Of a stretch of 24,905 nt of DNA, positions 15,510 through 23,565 are shown in pieces (position 1 is the first letter of the stretch; every line of letters starts with the position of its first letter). This DNA is from an uncultured Erwinia sp. (GTDB lineage: Bacteria > Pseudomonadota > Gammaproteobacteria > Enterobacterales > Enterobacteriaceae). Location of the stretch: contig CAMIKG010000065.1 in the NCBI GenBank assembly GCA_946221915.1, forward strand, positions 1 through 24,905, written 5' to 3'. The notes under the pieces were generated by a model. It made no database searches. It was not told the DNA's origin and saw only the letters and a list, made by a program, of their open reading frames with translations. A program made the position numbers and the translations under genes.

Positions 15510-17012
15510 GTGTCTACTGCAAACAAACACACTGATGAGGCGAGCCTCAACGCGTTCAAACAACCTAAGTCGTTCTATCTGATTTTCTCCATCGAATTAT
15601 GGGAACGTTTCGGCTATTACGGCCTGCAGGCCGTGATGGCGGTTTACCTGGTCAAAATGCTCGGCATGTCCGAAGCCGACTCCATCACCCTGTTCGCCTC
15701 CTTCAGCGCGCTGGTGTATGGCCTGGTCGCGGTGGGCGGCTGGCTGGGTGACAAAGTGCTCGGCACCAAGCGCGTGATCGTGCTCGGTATTCTGGTGCTG
15801 GCCGCCGGTTATGGCCTGGTGGCGTGGTCGGGTCACGATCAGAGCCTGGTCTATATCGGTATGGCGACCATTGCGATTGGTAACGGCCTGTTTAAAGCCA
15901 ACCCGTCGTCGCTGCTCTCCACCTGCTACGCCAAAGACGATCCTCGTCTGGATGGCGCATTCACCATGTATTACATGGCGATCAATATCGGTTCATTGTT
16001 CTCCATGATGGCTACGCCATGGCTGGCGGCGCATTACGGCTGGAGCGTGGCATTCTCCCTCTCCTTCGTGGGTATGCTGATTACGCTGGTGAACTTCCTG
16101 TTCTGCCGTCGCTGGGTGAAAGATCATGGTTCAGCACCAGATTTCGCACCGGTCAATGTCGGTAAATTACTGATGACCCTCGTTGGTATTGCTGTGATGA
16201 TCGCGGTCGCCACCTGGCTGTTACATCACCAGGACATTGCGCGTCTGGCGCTGGGTGTGATTGTGCTGGGCATCGTGGTTATTTTCGCCAAAGAGGCCTT
16301 CGCGCTGCAGGGTGCCGCACGCCGTAAAATGATCGTCGCCTTCCTGCTGATGCTGGAAGCGATTGTCTTCTTTGTGCTGTACAACCAGATGCCAACCTCG
16401 CTGAACTTCTTTGCCATTCGCAACGTTGAACACAGCATTCTCGGCTTCAGCATTCAGCCGGAGCAGTTCCAGGCGCTGAACCCGTTCTGGATCATGATCG
16501 GCAGCCCGATTCTGGCAATGCTGTACAACAAGATGGGCGATCGTCTGCCAATGGCGCATAAATTCGCCATCGGTATGGTGATGTGTTCCGCCGCCTTCCT
16601 GGTGCTGCCACTGGGCACCAAATTCGCCAGCGAAGCCGGCATCGTCTCCGCCAGCTGGCTGGTGCTGAGCTACGGCCTGCAGGCGATTGGCGAGCTGATG
16701 ATTTCCGGTCTGGGTCTGGCGATGGTGGCGCAGCTGGTGCCACAGCGTCTGATGGGCTTTATCATGGGTTCCTGGTTCCTGACCACCGCTGGCGCGGCGA
16801 TTATCGCCGGTAAAGTCGCCAACCTGATGGCAGTGCCGGAGAATGTGACCGATCCGCTGCAGTCACTGCAGGTATACGGCAGCGTGTTCCAGCAGATTGG
16901 TATCGTCACTGCCGTGATTGCCGTGCTGATGATTCTGACCGCGCCGCTGCTGAACCGTATGGCACAGGGTGAAACGGCTCCATCACTGCAGCCGCTCGAC
17001 AGACAGCAGTAA
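15510..17012 (+). CDS. dtpA: Dipeptide/tripeptide permease A (POT family)
   Basis: DtpA is a proton-dependent oligopeptide transporter that imports di- and tripeptides across the inner membrane. It is 500 residues long, the same as E. coli DtpA (TppB), and similar along its length. The POT-family ExxERFxYY motif is ELWERFGYY at residues 29-37, and fourteen or so hydrophobic helices follow. The GTG at 15510 is chosen over the in-frame ATG at 15480 because it has an AGAGG ribosome site 5 nt upstream and matches the E. coli N-terminus (STAN...SLNAFKQPK). A strong terminator follows. In E. coli this gene directly follows nth; here about 12 kb of other genes intervene. Confidence 0.96.
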   Translation: MSTANKHTDEASLNAFKQPKSFYLIFSIELWERFGYYGLQAVMAVYLVKMLGMSEADSITLFASFSALVYGLVAVGGWLGDKVLGTKRVIVLGILVLAAGYGLVAWSGHDQSLVYIGMATIAIGNGLFKANPSSLLSTCYAKDDPRLDGAFTMYYMAINIGSLFSMMATPWLAAHYGWSVAFSLSFVGMLITLVNFLFCRRWVKDHGSAPDFAPVNVGKLLMTLVGIAVMIAVATWLLHHQDIARLALGVIVLGIVVIFAKEAFALQGAARRKMIVAFLLMLEAIVFFVLYNQMPTSLNFFAIRNVEHSILGFSIQPEQFQALNPFWIMIGSPILAMLYNKMGDRLPMAHKFAIGMVMCSAAFLVLPLGTKFASEAGIVSASWLVLSYGLQAIGELMISGLGLAMVAQLVPQRLMGFIMGSWFLTTAGAAIIAGKVANLMAVPENVTDPLQSLQVYGSVFQQIGIVTAVIAVLMILTAPLLNRMAQGETAPSLQPLDRQQ

Positions 17013-17030
17013 TCTGTTCGTTACTGAGAC

Positions 17031-17060
17031 AAGCCGCCTGTCAAAAGGCGGCTTTTTTTT
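17031..17060 (+). terminator. Rho-independent terminator of dtpA
   Basis: A perfect 9-bp stem AAGCCGCCT / AGGCGGCTT with a 6-nt loop (GTCAAA) ends in eight T residues (17053-17060). It is the strongest terminator in the window. Confidence 0.92.
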
Positions 17061-17311
17061 ATGCCTTGTATTTCATCTGCATGACTAATACCGGGAAAGC
17101 AGAAGCAGTAGTGAATTAGAGCCATAAAAAATGACAGTTCTGACTGCGGGTGCAGGTTTTTACGCCAGTACCCGCAGAGTAAAAAAACCTCTTCAGGGCC
17201 AGACCAGAATGCCTGCCAGGCAGCGTCTCAGTATCCCTCCTCCGGCACAGACAACTTCCCCATTCAGCGCTAAGCTCATTTCATCCACTTTCTCTGCCTG
17301 AGGATCCTGCG
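17061..17311. other. dtpA-gstA intergenic region
   Basis: No gene is supported here. One perfect 8-bp inverted repeat, CTGCGGGT (17144-17151) and ACCCGCAG (17170-17177), encloses an 18-nt loop and is followed by a short A run. A TGAGGA ribosome site lies 8 nt before gstA. No clear promoter was recognised. Confidence 0.4.
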
Positions 17312-17914
17312 ATGAAACTGTTCTGTAAGCCCGGTGCCTGTTCGCTGGCGGTGCATATTGTGCTGCGTGAGTGCGGGCTCGATTTCACTCTGGTGAATGT
17401 CGATCTGCCCCGTCAGCAGACGGAAAGCGGCGAGGATTATCAGCAGATTAACCGTAAAGGTAAAGTCCCTGCGCTGCAGCTGGACGATGGCAGTGTGCTG
17501 ACCGAAGCCGCAGTGATTCTGCACTATCTGGCGGATCTGAAAGCTGACCGTCAATTGCTGGCGCCTGCCGGTAGCATGACGCGCTACCATACGCTGGCGT
17601 GGCTGAACTATATCGCCACTGAGCTGCATAAAAGTTTCATCCCGCTGTTTCAGCACGAGACGCCCGACGCGTATCAGGCGCGGCTGCGCACCCAGCTGGA
17701 AGCGCGCTTCCGCTATGTCGATGAACAACTGCGCGAGAAGCAGTGGCTGATGGGACTGCGCTTTACCATTGCCGATGCCTATCTGTTTGTTATGACGCGC
17801 TGGGCGAAAGCCCTCCAGCTCGATATTGAGCCGCTGGCAGATCTGCAGCTCTGGTTCACTCGCGTGGCGCAACGTCCGGCGGTAATTGCCACACTGCAAG
17901 CCGAAGGGTTATAG
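17312..17914 (+). CDS. gstA: Glutathione S-transferase GstA (beta class)
   Basis: This is a cytosolic beta-class glutathione S-transferase that conjugates glutathione to electrophiles and has peroxidase activity in the family. Its 200 residues compare with 201 in E. coli GstA. The thioredoxin-like N-terminal domain carries the class-defining Cys10 (KPGACSLA) and the cis-proline segment KVPALQLDDG. The all-helical C-terminal domain carries His106 (ATELHKSF), also conserved in the class, and the N-capping motif FTIADAYLF. Placement just after dtpA is the same as in E. coli. The pdxY gene that follows gst there is absent from this window. Confidence 0.95.
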   Translation: MKLFCKPGACSLAVHIVLRECGLDFTLVNVDLPRQQTESGEDYQQINRKGKVPALQLDDGSVLTEAAVILHYLADLKADRQLLAPAGSMTRYHTLAWLNYIATELHKSFIPLFQHETPDAYQARLRTQLEARFRYVDEQLREKQWLMGLRFTIADAYLFVMTRWAKALQLDIEPLADLQLWFTRVAQRPAVIATLQAEGL

Positions 17915-17972
17915 CCTTCATCAACTGCGCTTGTCCGATTGTCCCTGACATCCGTGCCGATATCACCGCATC

Positions 17973-17996
17973 GATTGTTGCCAAAATGAAACAATC
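17973..17996. promoter_or_regulatory. Inverted repeat upstream of TsaC-like gene
   Basis: GATTGTT (17973-17979) and AACAATC (17990-17996) form a perfect 7-bp inverted repeat with a 10-bp spacer, about 100 bp before the TsaC-like start. It could be an operator or just a chance dyad. A weak promoter candidate, TTGCGC (18011-18016), 16 bp, TATGGA, follows. Confidence 0.3.
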
Positions 17997-18099
17997 CCGC
18001 CCCCCGCTTGTTGCGCACGAAAACTGTGCCAGTATGGATTCAACGCAGAGGGCGCCAAACCGCGCCAGTTGTCTCACTCCCGAATCAGAGGTACCTGTT

Positions 18100-18879
18100 A
18101 TGAGCAGCAAAAAAGTGCAGTGGAATGGTGGCTTACAGCCGGAAGCGGTCGAGATCCTGAAGAAAGATGGCGGTATGATCGTCTGCCCCACCAAAGTGGG
18201 CTACATCATTATGACCTCCGACAAGGCCGGTCTGGAGCGTAAATTTGAAGCCAAGCAGCGTAACCGCAACAAGCCGGGCGTGGTACTGTGTGGTTCACTG
18301 GAGCAGCTGAAAGAGCTGGCGCAGCTGAACCCGGAAATTGAGCAGCTGTATCAGCAGCACTGGGATGCCGATGTGCTGCTCGGCTGCATTCTGCCGTGGA
18401 AAGAAGAAGCGCTGGCGCGTATCCCGGATGACGGTTCGAAAGCGCTGATGATGGATGGCCGCCAGACCAGCTGCTTCGTGATTAAATTCGGTATCCCGGG
18501 GGAAAATCTGGCGAAAGAGCTGTGGCAGAACCACGGCAAGTTCTCCTTCGCCAGCTCCGCGAACCCGTCAGGCAAAGGCAACCGCGGCCTGGTGGAAGGG
18601 ATTGGTGAGCGCATCGAAGAGCGCGCAGACCTGATTATCGGCGCGAATGACTATGTGAAATCCATCCAGCCAAATGAGAGTAACAAAGTGCGCTATGAAC
18701 AGGGCGTGATGGTGTCGATGGTCGATGCTGACGGCAAGCTGGTGCCGGAGCAGAAAGGCGAACGTAAAGTGACGCCGTGTCCGGTACTGATCCGCAAGGG
18801 GCTCGACGTCGACAAAATTATGTCCATGCTGTCCGATATTTTCCCAAGCTGGGATTATCGCCACGGCGATTACTACTGA
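18100..18879 (+). CDS. Sua5/YciO/YrdC-domain protein, atypical TsaC-like paralogue
   Basis: The 259-residue protein has a YrdC fold, the domain that makes threonylcarbamoyl-AMP for tRNA t6A in TsaC/Sua5. Recognisable family pieces are the N-terminal strand IVCPTKVGYIIM (residues 27-38), the basic stretch KQRNRNKPGVVL (52-63) and SSANPSGKGNR (152-162). The N-terminal motif differs from the usual PTE(A/S)xYGL of TsaC, with Lys-Val-Gly-Tyr in place of the acidic motif. About 70 extra C-terminal residues end in WDYRHGDYY. It is therefore probably a paralogue rather than the housekeeping TsaC (about 190 residues), and its substrate is unknown. The open frame extends to an ATG at 17986, but the ATG at 18100 has a GAGG ribosome site and the family-like N-terminus. 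It is monocistronic with its own terminator. Confidence 0.82.
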   Translation: MSSKKVQWNGGLQPEAVEILKKDGGMIVCPTKVGYIIMTSDKAGLERKFEAKQRNRNKPGVVLCGSLEQLKELAQLNPEIEQLYQQHWDADVLLGCILPWKEEALARIPDDGSKALMMDGRQTSCFVIKFGIPGENLAKELWQNHGKFSFASSANPSGKGNRGLVEGIGERIEERADLIIGANDYVKSIQPNESNKVRYEQGVMVSMVDADGKLVPEQKGERKVTPCPVLIRKGLDVDKIMSMLSDIFPSWDYRHGDYY

Positions 18880-18900
18880 GTGATCAGCCAGACCCTCGCA

Positions 18901-18935
18901 GCCTGGGTGCCGGGAAACCGCACCCGGGCTTTTTT
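18901..18935 (+). terminator. Rho-independent terminator of TsaC-like gene
   Basis: The stem GCCTGGGTGC / GCACCCGGGC (10 bp with one G-T wobble) has an inner GG/CC pair closing a GAAA tetraloop and is followed by six T residues (18930-18935). It begins 21 bp after the stop. Confidence 0.9.
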
Positions 18936-19005
18936 ATTGCCATGACGCTACCCCCCGACCGCGCGGGAGGTTATGATTTTGCGGTTGTTTCAGTCAGGAG
19001 ATGTG

Positions 19006-19914
19006 ATGAACAATCTGGAAAATCTGACCGCCATGGCGATCTTTGCACGGGTGGTGGAAACGCTCAGCTTTACCCAGGCCGCGCGATCGTTACGCCTGTC
19101 GAAGTCTTCGGTCAGCCGCGAAATCGCCCAGCTGGAGGTGCGCCTTGGCGCGCAACTGCTGCAGCGCACCACGCGCAGTATCGAAGTGACGGAAATCGGC
19201 GTCAGCTACTACCAGTACTGTTCACGAATTCTCAATGAGGCGAAAAGCGCGGAACATTTTATCCGTATTCTGCATGAAGAGCCGATGGGTAATCTGCAGC
19301 TAATGGCGCCGGTCACCTTTGGCTGTCAGTGCGTGGTGCCGGTGGTGAATAGCTTTATCAGCGGCAATATCCATGTCAGCATCGACCTTGATTTAACCGA
19401 CCGCCCGCTGAATATGGCGGAAGATCCCTACGATATCGCGATTGTGATTGAGCGCGATGCGCCTGACTATCCGCAGGTGAAGCCGCTGGTGGATATCACC
19501 TGGGGACTGTACGCCACGCCGGAATATCTGCGTCAGTATCCGCCGATTAACAAGCCGCAGGATTTGCCGCGCTACGACTATATTCTGTTCCGCGGCCCGG
19601 CGCACACCATCTCACTGCCCTTCCGCAAAGAGAAACAGAAGCTGGATATCGAAGTGCGCAGCCGCCTGCGCGCCAATAACAGCGTCGCGCTGTTGAGTTC
19701 GGCGCTGGCGGGCAGTGGTATTGCCTATCTGCCGGATTATATGACTCAGGAAGCGCTGGCGAACGGTAAGCTGGTGCGCCTGCTGCCGGGCTGGCGTATG
19801 GATACCTACCATGCGTGGATGCTGGTGAAAGAGCAAAGCAGCCTGTCGCCCCATGTGCGACGTTTTGCCAGTGATTTGCAGGAGCGGTTGCGGCGGGAAA
19901 TCCCCGGAAATTAG
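19006..19914 (+). CDS. LysR-family transcriptional regulator
   Basis: This is a 302-residue LysR-type regulator. The N-terminal winged helix-turn-helix (about residues 5-62) contains SFTQAARSLRLSKSSVSREI and LGAQLLQRTTRSIEVTEIG. The C-terminal periplasmic-binding-like effector domain covers about 90-295. The start at 19006 is preferred to the in-frame ATG at 18973, since CAGGAG sits 6 nt upstream and the protein then begins at the usual position relative to the helix-turn-helix. No divergently transcribed target gene is adjacent: the upstream gene runs in the same direction with its own terminator and the downstream gene is convergent. The regulon cannot be guessed. The family includes many regulators of this DhcR/YafC-like kind. 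Confidence 0.9.
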   Translation: MNNLENLTAMAIFARVVETLSFTQAARSLRLSKSSVSREIAQLEVRLGAQLLQRTTRSIEVTEIGVSYYQYCSRILNEAKSAEHFIRILHEEPMGNLQLMAPVTFGCQCVVPVVNSFISGNIHVSIDLDLTDRPLNMAEDPYDIAIVIERDAPDYPQVKPLVDITWGLYATPEYLRQYPPINKPQDLPRYDYILFRGPAHTISLPFRKEKQKLDIEVRSRLRANNSVALLSSALAGSGIAYLPDYMTQEALANGKLVRLLPGWRMDTYHAWMLVKEQSSLSPHVRRFASDLQERLRREIPGN

Positions 19915-19941
19915 CGGCAGGATTTCTGCCGCAAGACCTTT
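19914..19941. terminator. Bidirectional terminator between lysR and KAP NTPase genes
   Basis: A perfect 7-bp stem GCGGCAG / CTGCCGC (19914-19920 and 19926-19932) with a 5-nt loop overlaps the last base of the lysR stop. A CCTTTTTA run follows 5 nt later on the plus strand, and TAATTT follows on the minus strand. It separates two convergent genes. Confidence 0.6.
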
Positions 19942-21465
19942 TTATCTCAGCGTCGTTGCCAGCTCGCATAAATTTCTGTAGGACGTATACGTATGATTTA
20001 ACTCGATCATATTGAGTCCCAGCGTACTCTCCATACCAGAAGGTAAAATATCGTTATTGAACGTTAAATCATCATCTGCTTCCATACTGTAATTATTTAC
20101 AAACTCAAGCATTAGTTCATTCTTTTCTTTAAAACTGGCAGAAGGACGTCTGGAAAATTCATCAACATGGAAAATATAGGTAGCAAGCTTCATTTTCCTT
20201 TCCCTTATTGCTTTATATTTTTTATGGCCCGTATACATAGACTCTATATCTTTTATACAATCCTGGTAAGACCAGGCTACCAGTATATACGTATCACCTA
20301 AGATACTGGCAACCCCCTCTATTTCCTTCAGAGGCGTCTTGTTGTAGCTATACTGTTTATAAACTTCAGGTTTGACTGTATATAACGCCATCAAAAACGA
20401 GAAAAATAGAATATCTATTTTCTCATTAGTCGCCACAACTGATTCAACCCGATCAAACCATAGATTCATGGTCCGTAAATTCATACGAAAAACATTAGCA
20501 ATCGTCGCAAACCATCCAGATATCATTTTCGGATGTTGCGACACAGACAGAATGTGGCGCTTAAATGTAAAGTCCTGCGGGTTAAAAACAGTCGAAGCAG
20601 CAATCATCGCATTGATTTGGTTATCAACACTGTCGTTCTGCAACACCACCGAACGATGAAAAAACCGATCCAGATAACGTGCCGAATCAAACCCCGCGCC
20701 ATACACCGCCCGAATAGAGTGCTGCAGTTGCTCTTTATCGGTAGCAATCACAAATACCACTTTCTTCATATCGAAGATATGCTTCACCGTTTCCAGCATT
20801 TCAATGGCAAAAGTAGGCCGACAGCGATCAAGTTCATCGATAAAAATAAACAATGGATAGTCTATTTGACCTTCAGATTGTTCAATAGCCACACGCAACC
20901 ATTCCGAAATGGACAGCTTGAACGCCTCAATACTGGCGGTCGTTTGTTCATGATTTTTGATCAGGTCTTCAACTAATTTCGCTCCACCTTCAGCCAGCGC
21001 TTCAGAATCAATCGCCTCAGCAATCACCTCTATATCGGCGCCATGCTTTTTTAAAATCCCTTTGATAAGAGCCGGAGCTGCGGCTTTAAAGATATTCAGC
21101 GCCTTTTCCATTCCAGGGCTGGCCAGTCCTTTCATTTCTGTCTTATCAATCAGGCTGGTTTTAATTTCCGATACAACACAGAGAAACGGATCTTTCGAGT
21201 GGTCATTCTTCCACGCATCAACGTAAATTGCCGGATAACGACTCTCTATCGTTTTTTTCCAGCGCTTAATAAACCAGCTTTTCCCGCCACCCCAGCCTGA
21301 GTTTAAATTCAGGATGTAATTCTGTTCCGTTCCTTTAGCGACCAGAAATTGCGTCAGAAACTGCGCATGCGCGCCACGGTTCATGGTGTCCGCAGGCAAT
21401 AATTCGCCATTGTCATCCGCAACAGCGTGTCGCCAGTCAAAATCCAGTGGTTGTGCAGTCGTCAT
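19942..21465 (-). CDS. KAP-family P-loop NTPase, AT-rich, probably horizontally acquired
   Basis: This 507-residue protein belongs to the KAP P-loop NTPase group (STAND-related). The Walker A region is LNSGWGGGKSW (Lys62, Ser63). The first glycine of the usual GxWGxGKS is replaced by Ser56. The Walker B is the KAP-typical IFIDELDRC (Asp210, Glu211), with FVIATD (238-243) and a YLDRFF segment (264-269, Arg267). The insert between the Walker motifs (about 105-190) has only one weak hydrophobic stretch, so this looks like a soluble member rather than one of the membrane-inserted KAPs. GC content is far below the neighbours: sampled 60-base rows at 20041, 20401, 20821 and 21001 hold 17, 21, 20 and 26 G+C. 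The ATG at 21465 (or the adjacent one at 21468) has a GGAG site, and an upstream TTG-initiated extension is rejected. The substrate is unknown. Some KAPs, such as PifA, act in phage exclusion. Confidence 0.85.
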   Translation of the reverse strand: MTTAQPLDFDWRHAVADDNGELLPADTMNRGAHAQFLTQFLVAKGTEQNYILNLNSGWGGGKSWFIKRWKKTIESRYPAIYVDAWKNDHSKDPFLCVVSEIKTSLIDKTEMKGLASPGMEKALNIFKAAAPALIKGILKKHGADIEVIAEAIDSEALAEGGAKLVEDLIKNHEQTTASIEAFKLSISEWLRVAIEQSEGQIDYPLFIFIDELDRCRPTFAIEMLETVKHIFDMKKVVFVIATDKEQLQHSIRAVYGAGFDSARYLDRFFHRSVVLQNDSVDNQINAMIAASTVFNPQDFTFKRHILSVSQHPKMISGWFATIANVFRMNLRTMNLWFDRVESVVATNEKIDILFFSFLMALYTVKPEVYKQYSYNKTPLKEIEGVASILGDTYILVAWSYQDCIKDIESMYTGHKKYKAIRERKMKLATYIFHVDEFSRRPSASFKEKNELMLEFVNNYSMEADDDLTFNNDILPSGMESTLGLNMIELNHTYTSYRNLCELATTLR

Positions 21466-21680
21466 CATCTCTCCATGAAAGTAATAAGGAAATAAATAGT
21501 ACAATCAACAACTAATACGTTAACAATACGCTTTCCCGCCGCCAGCGCAAGTAACCTTTCCAGAAGACCTCTGAACACAAGCTGCATGACACCCAGCTCT
21601 TCTTATGATTGTCATCACGCAGTAATTAAACCGTCATCCCGGCTGATTACTGTCGCGATAAAACATTCGGAGAAAAGCCC
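21466..21680. promoter_or_regulatory. KAP/olsF divergent region with candidate Pho box
   Basis: Three 7-bp elements resembling the PhoB half-site CTGTCAT recur with an exact 11-bp period: TTGTCAT (21609-21615), CAGTAAT (21620-21626) and CCGTCAT (21631-21637), with spacers CACG and TAAA. The period and the AT-rich second spacer fit a Pho box; the first spacer does not. GATTAC (21645-21650) and GATAAA (21657-21662) are possible -10 elements. The ribosome site GGAG (21669-21672) serves the GTG at 21681. The KAP-proximal part (21480-21545) is AT-rich without a clear promoter. Confidence 0.5.
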
Positions 21681-23408
21681 GTGTTTACAATCGAAACCGT
21701 ATTGCATGATCTTAATCCCCACCGCACTACCCCTGGCTGGCAAAAAAGCATTCTGCGTTTACTCCTCAACGAAAAAGAATTCCAGCAGTTCAATCAGCGC
21801 TACCGCCACCTGAAAGGACTGGATATGGTGGAACAGGTGCTGGAATACCTCGATGTGCGCTGCGAAATGAGTGAGCGCGACCTGGAACAAATCCCCAGTC
21901 AGGGGCCGGTGGTGATTGTCGCCAACCATCCGCTGGGAACCGTAGATGGTATGGCGCTGCTGCATGCGGTGTCGCAGGTGCGGCGCGATGTGAAAATCGT
22001 TACCAACCGGCTGCTGAACTGCCTGGAGTCGCTGCGCAGCCTGATGGTGCATGTCGATAATATGGGCAACCGCACCAACCGCAGCCAGGTGGCGCAGATG
22101 CAGGAGCAGCTGGAAAACCAGGGCGTGCTGATTTTCTTCCCGGCAGGCGAAGTGTCGCGCTTTGGCAGCAAAGGGATTAAAGACGGCAAATGGAGCCACG
22201 GTTTTATTCGCCTCGCGGCCCGCTACCGTGCGCCAGTGGTGCCGATCCATGTATCAGGCCGTAACAGCAGCCTGTTCTACCTCACCTCAATGGTGTATCA
22301 GCCGCTGTCGATGCTGCTGCTGGTGCGCGAGATGTTCAGGCATCGCGGCACCCGCCTGAAGCTGAAAATCGGCGCGCGCATCCCTTACGCCAGCTGGCAT
22401 GATGGTCATACCCCGGCTAAGGAGCTGGCGGCACGTTTCCGCCGTCATCTGTATCGTCTCGCCAGCGGTAAATCCGCCCTGTTCCAGACCGAACCGGCCA
22501 TTGCCCGCGCAGAAGATCGCGCGGTGCTGAAACGCGCGCTGGCGGAATGCGAAGTGCTGGGGAAACTGCCGGATGGCAAGGTGATCTATCTTTATCGCCG
22601 TAATGGTGAAGACTATGTGCCGATTCTGCGTGAACTGGGGCGCCTGCGTGAAATCGCTTTCCGCGCCGTGGGCGAAGGCAGCGGCAAACGCCGCGACCTG
22701 GATGATTACGATGACGACTATTATCACCTGATCCTGTGGGATGCCGAGGCGCTGGATATTGTCGGTGCCTACCGCTTCCTGCCGACCGCGCAACAGCTGG
22801 AACGGAAAGGCGTCGATGGTATTTACAGCCAGAGCCTGTTCCATTATGACCACCAGATGCACCCGGTACTGATGCAGGGCATTGAACTGGGTCGCAGTTT
22901 TATCCAGCCCGCTTACTGGGGCAAACGCGGTCTCGACTATTTATGGATGGGGATTGGCGCTTACCTGGCAAAATATCCGCAGTACCGCTATCTGTTTGGT
23001 CCGGTGTCGATTTCCGGCGGGTTGCCGCTGGCGGCGCGTGATCTGCTGGTGGCGTTTTACCGCCTCTATTTTGCCCCTTCACTGCCGCTGGCTACCTCGC
23101 GTCGCCCTTACCCGGCGTCGCTACCTTCGGTACTGGCGCAGTTTACCGGCGATAATTACCAGGAAGACTTAAAACGGCTGAAACGCCTGCTTAGCAATCT
23201 CGGCACCAGTATTCCGCCGCTGTATAAACAGTATTCCGAGCTGTGCGAACCCGGCGGCGTACAGTTTATCGATTTCGGCAGCGACCCGGATTTCAACCAC
23301 TGTATTGACGGGCTGGTGCTGGTCGATCTGACTCAGCTGAAGACCTCACGATATGAACGCTACATTAGCGTCCATTTAGCCGCTGAGCAGGAGACTGCTG
23401 AAGCATAA
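21681..23408 (+). CDS. olsF: Bifunctional ornithine lipid synthase OlsF-like acyltransferase
   Basis: This 575-residue two-domain protein has an N-terminal PlsC/OlsA-type lysophospholipid acyltransferase domain (about 70-270). It contains the acyltransferase histidine and aspartate in NHPLGTVDG (His83, Asp89, the spacing seen in the hemolysin-like subgroup) and FFPAGEVSR (152-160). The C-terminal OlsB-type GNAT N-acyltransferase domain (about 300-480) contains LREIAFRAVGEGSGKRRDLD, DIVGAYRFL and an ISGGLPLAARDLL segment. The same order, O-acyltransferase then N-acyltransferase, is known for OlsF of Serratia proteamaculans, which makes lyso-ornithine lipid and then ornithine lipid. Ornithine lipids replace phospholipids during phosphate limitation, which fits the Pho-box-like repeats upstream. 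The GTG start has a GGAG site 8 nt away. The protein is often annotated only as a putative hemolysin or acyltransferase. Identity by architecture is strong; activity is inferred. Confidence 0.82.
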   Translation: MFTIETVLHDLNPHRTTPGWQKSILRLLLNEKEFQQFNQRYRHLKGLDMVEQVLEYLDVRCEMSERDLEQIPSQGPVVIVANHPLGTVDGMALLHAVSQVRRDVKIVTNRLLNCLESLRSLMVHVDNMGNRTNRSQVAQMQEQLENQGVLIFFPAGEVSRFGSKGIKDGKWSHGFIRLAARYRAPVVPIHVSGRNSSLFYLTSMVYQPLSMLLLVREMFRHRGTRLKLKIGARIPYASWHDGHTPAKELAARFRRHLYRLASGKSALFQTEPAIARAEDRAVLKRALAECEVLGKLPDGKVIYLYRRNGEDYVPILRELGRLREIAFRAVGEGSGKRRDLDDYDDDYYHLILWDAEALDIVGAYRFLPTAQQLERKGVDGIYSQSLFHYDHQMHPVLMQGIELGRSFIQPAYWGKRGLDYLWMGIGAYLAKYPQYRYLFGPVSISGGLPLAARDLLVAFYRLYFAPSLPLATSRRPYPASLPSVLAQFTGDNYQEDLKRLKRLLSNLGTSIPPLYKQYSELCEPGGVQFIDFGSDPDFNHCIDGLVLVDLTQLKTSRYERYISVHLAAEQETAEA

Positions 23409-23565
23409 GGCCAGCAAGCCCCTGGTCATTACTGGCCCGGGGCAACCATCTGGTCACCTTGCCCGTTCGGGCATCGCGGTGTAAAATCTAATAATTATTA
23501 ATACCATCTCTGCGCAGGCTGTACATCGTTATCAGCCATGACGGCAAGCGGCTATTACGGACATC
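23409..23565 (+). promoter_or_regulatory. olsF 3' hairpins and promoter of the serine hydrolase gene
   Basis: Immediately after the olsF stop, GGCCAG (23409-23414) can pair with CTGGCC (23432-23437), and alternatively GCCCC with GGGGC (23418-23422/23439-23443). Neither has a T tract, so termination is uncertain. TTGCCC (23459-23464), 17 bp, TAAAAT (23482-23487) is a good sigma-70 candidate for the next gene. The -35 overlaps a small palindrome, TGCCCGTTCGGGCA (23460-23473). Confidence 0.55.

Noticed and set aside
17276..17899. 207-codon minus-strand frame opposite gstA
   Set aside because: Antisense to a confident gstA gene; no domain recognised.
21466..21504. N-terminal extension of the KAP protein to a TTG at 21504
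   Set aside because: The ATG pair at 21465/21468 has a nearby GGAG site, and the extension adds an aromatic stretch unlikely to be coding.
19942..23408. KAP NTPase and olsF as one defence system
   Set aside because: They are divergent, differ strongly in base composition, and olsF has a clear lipid-synthesis architecture.
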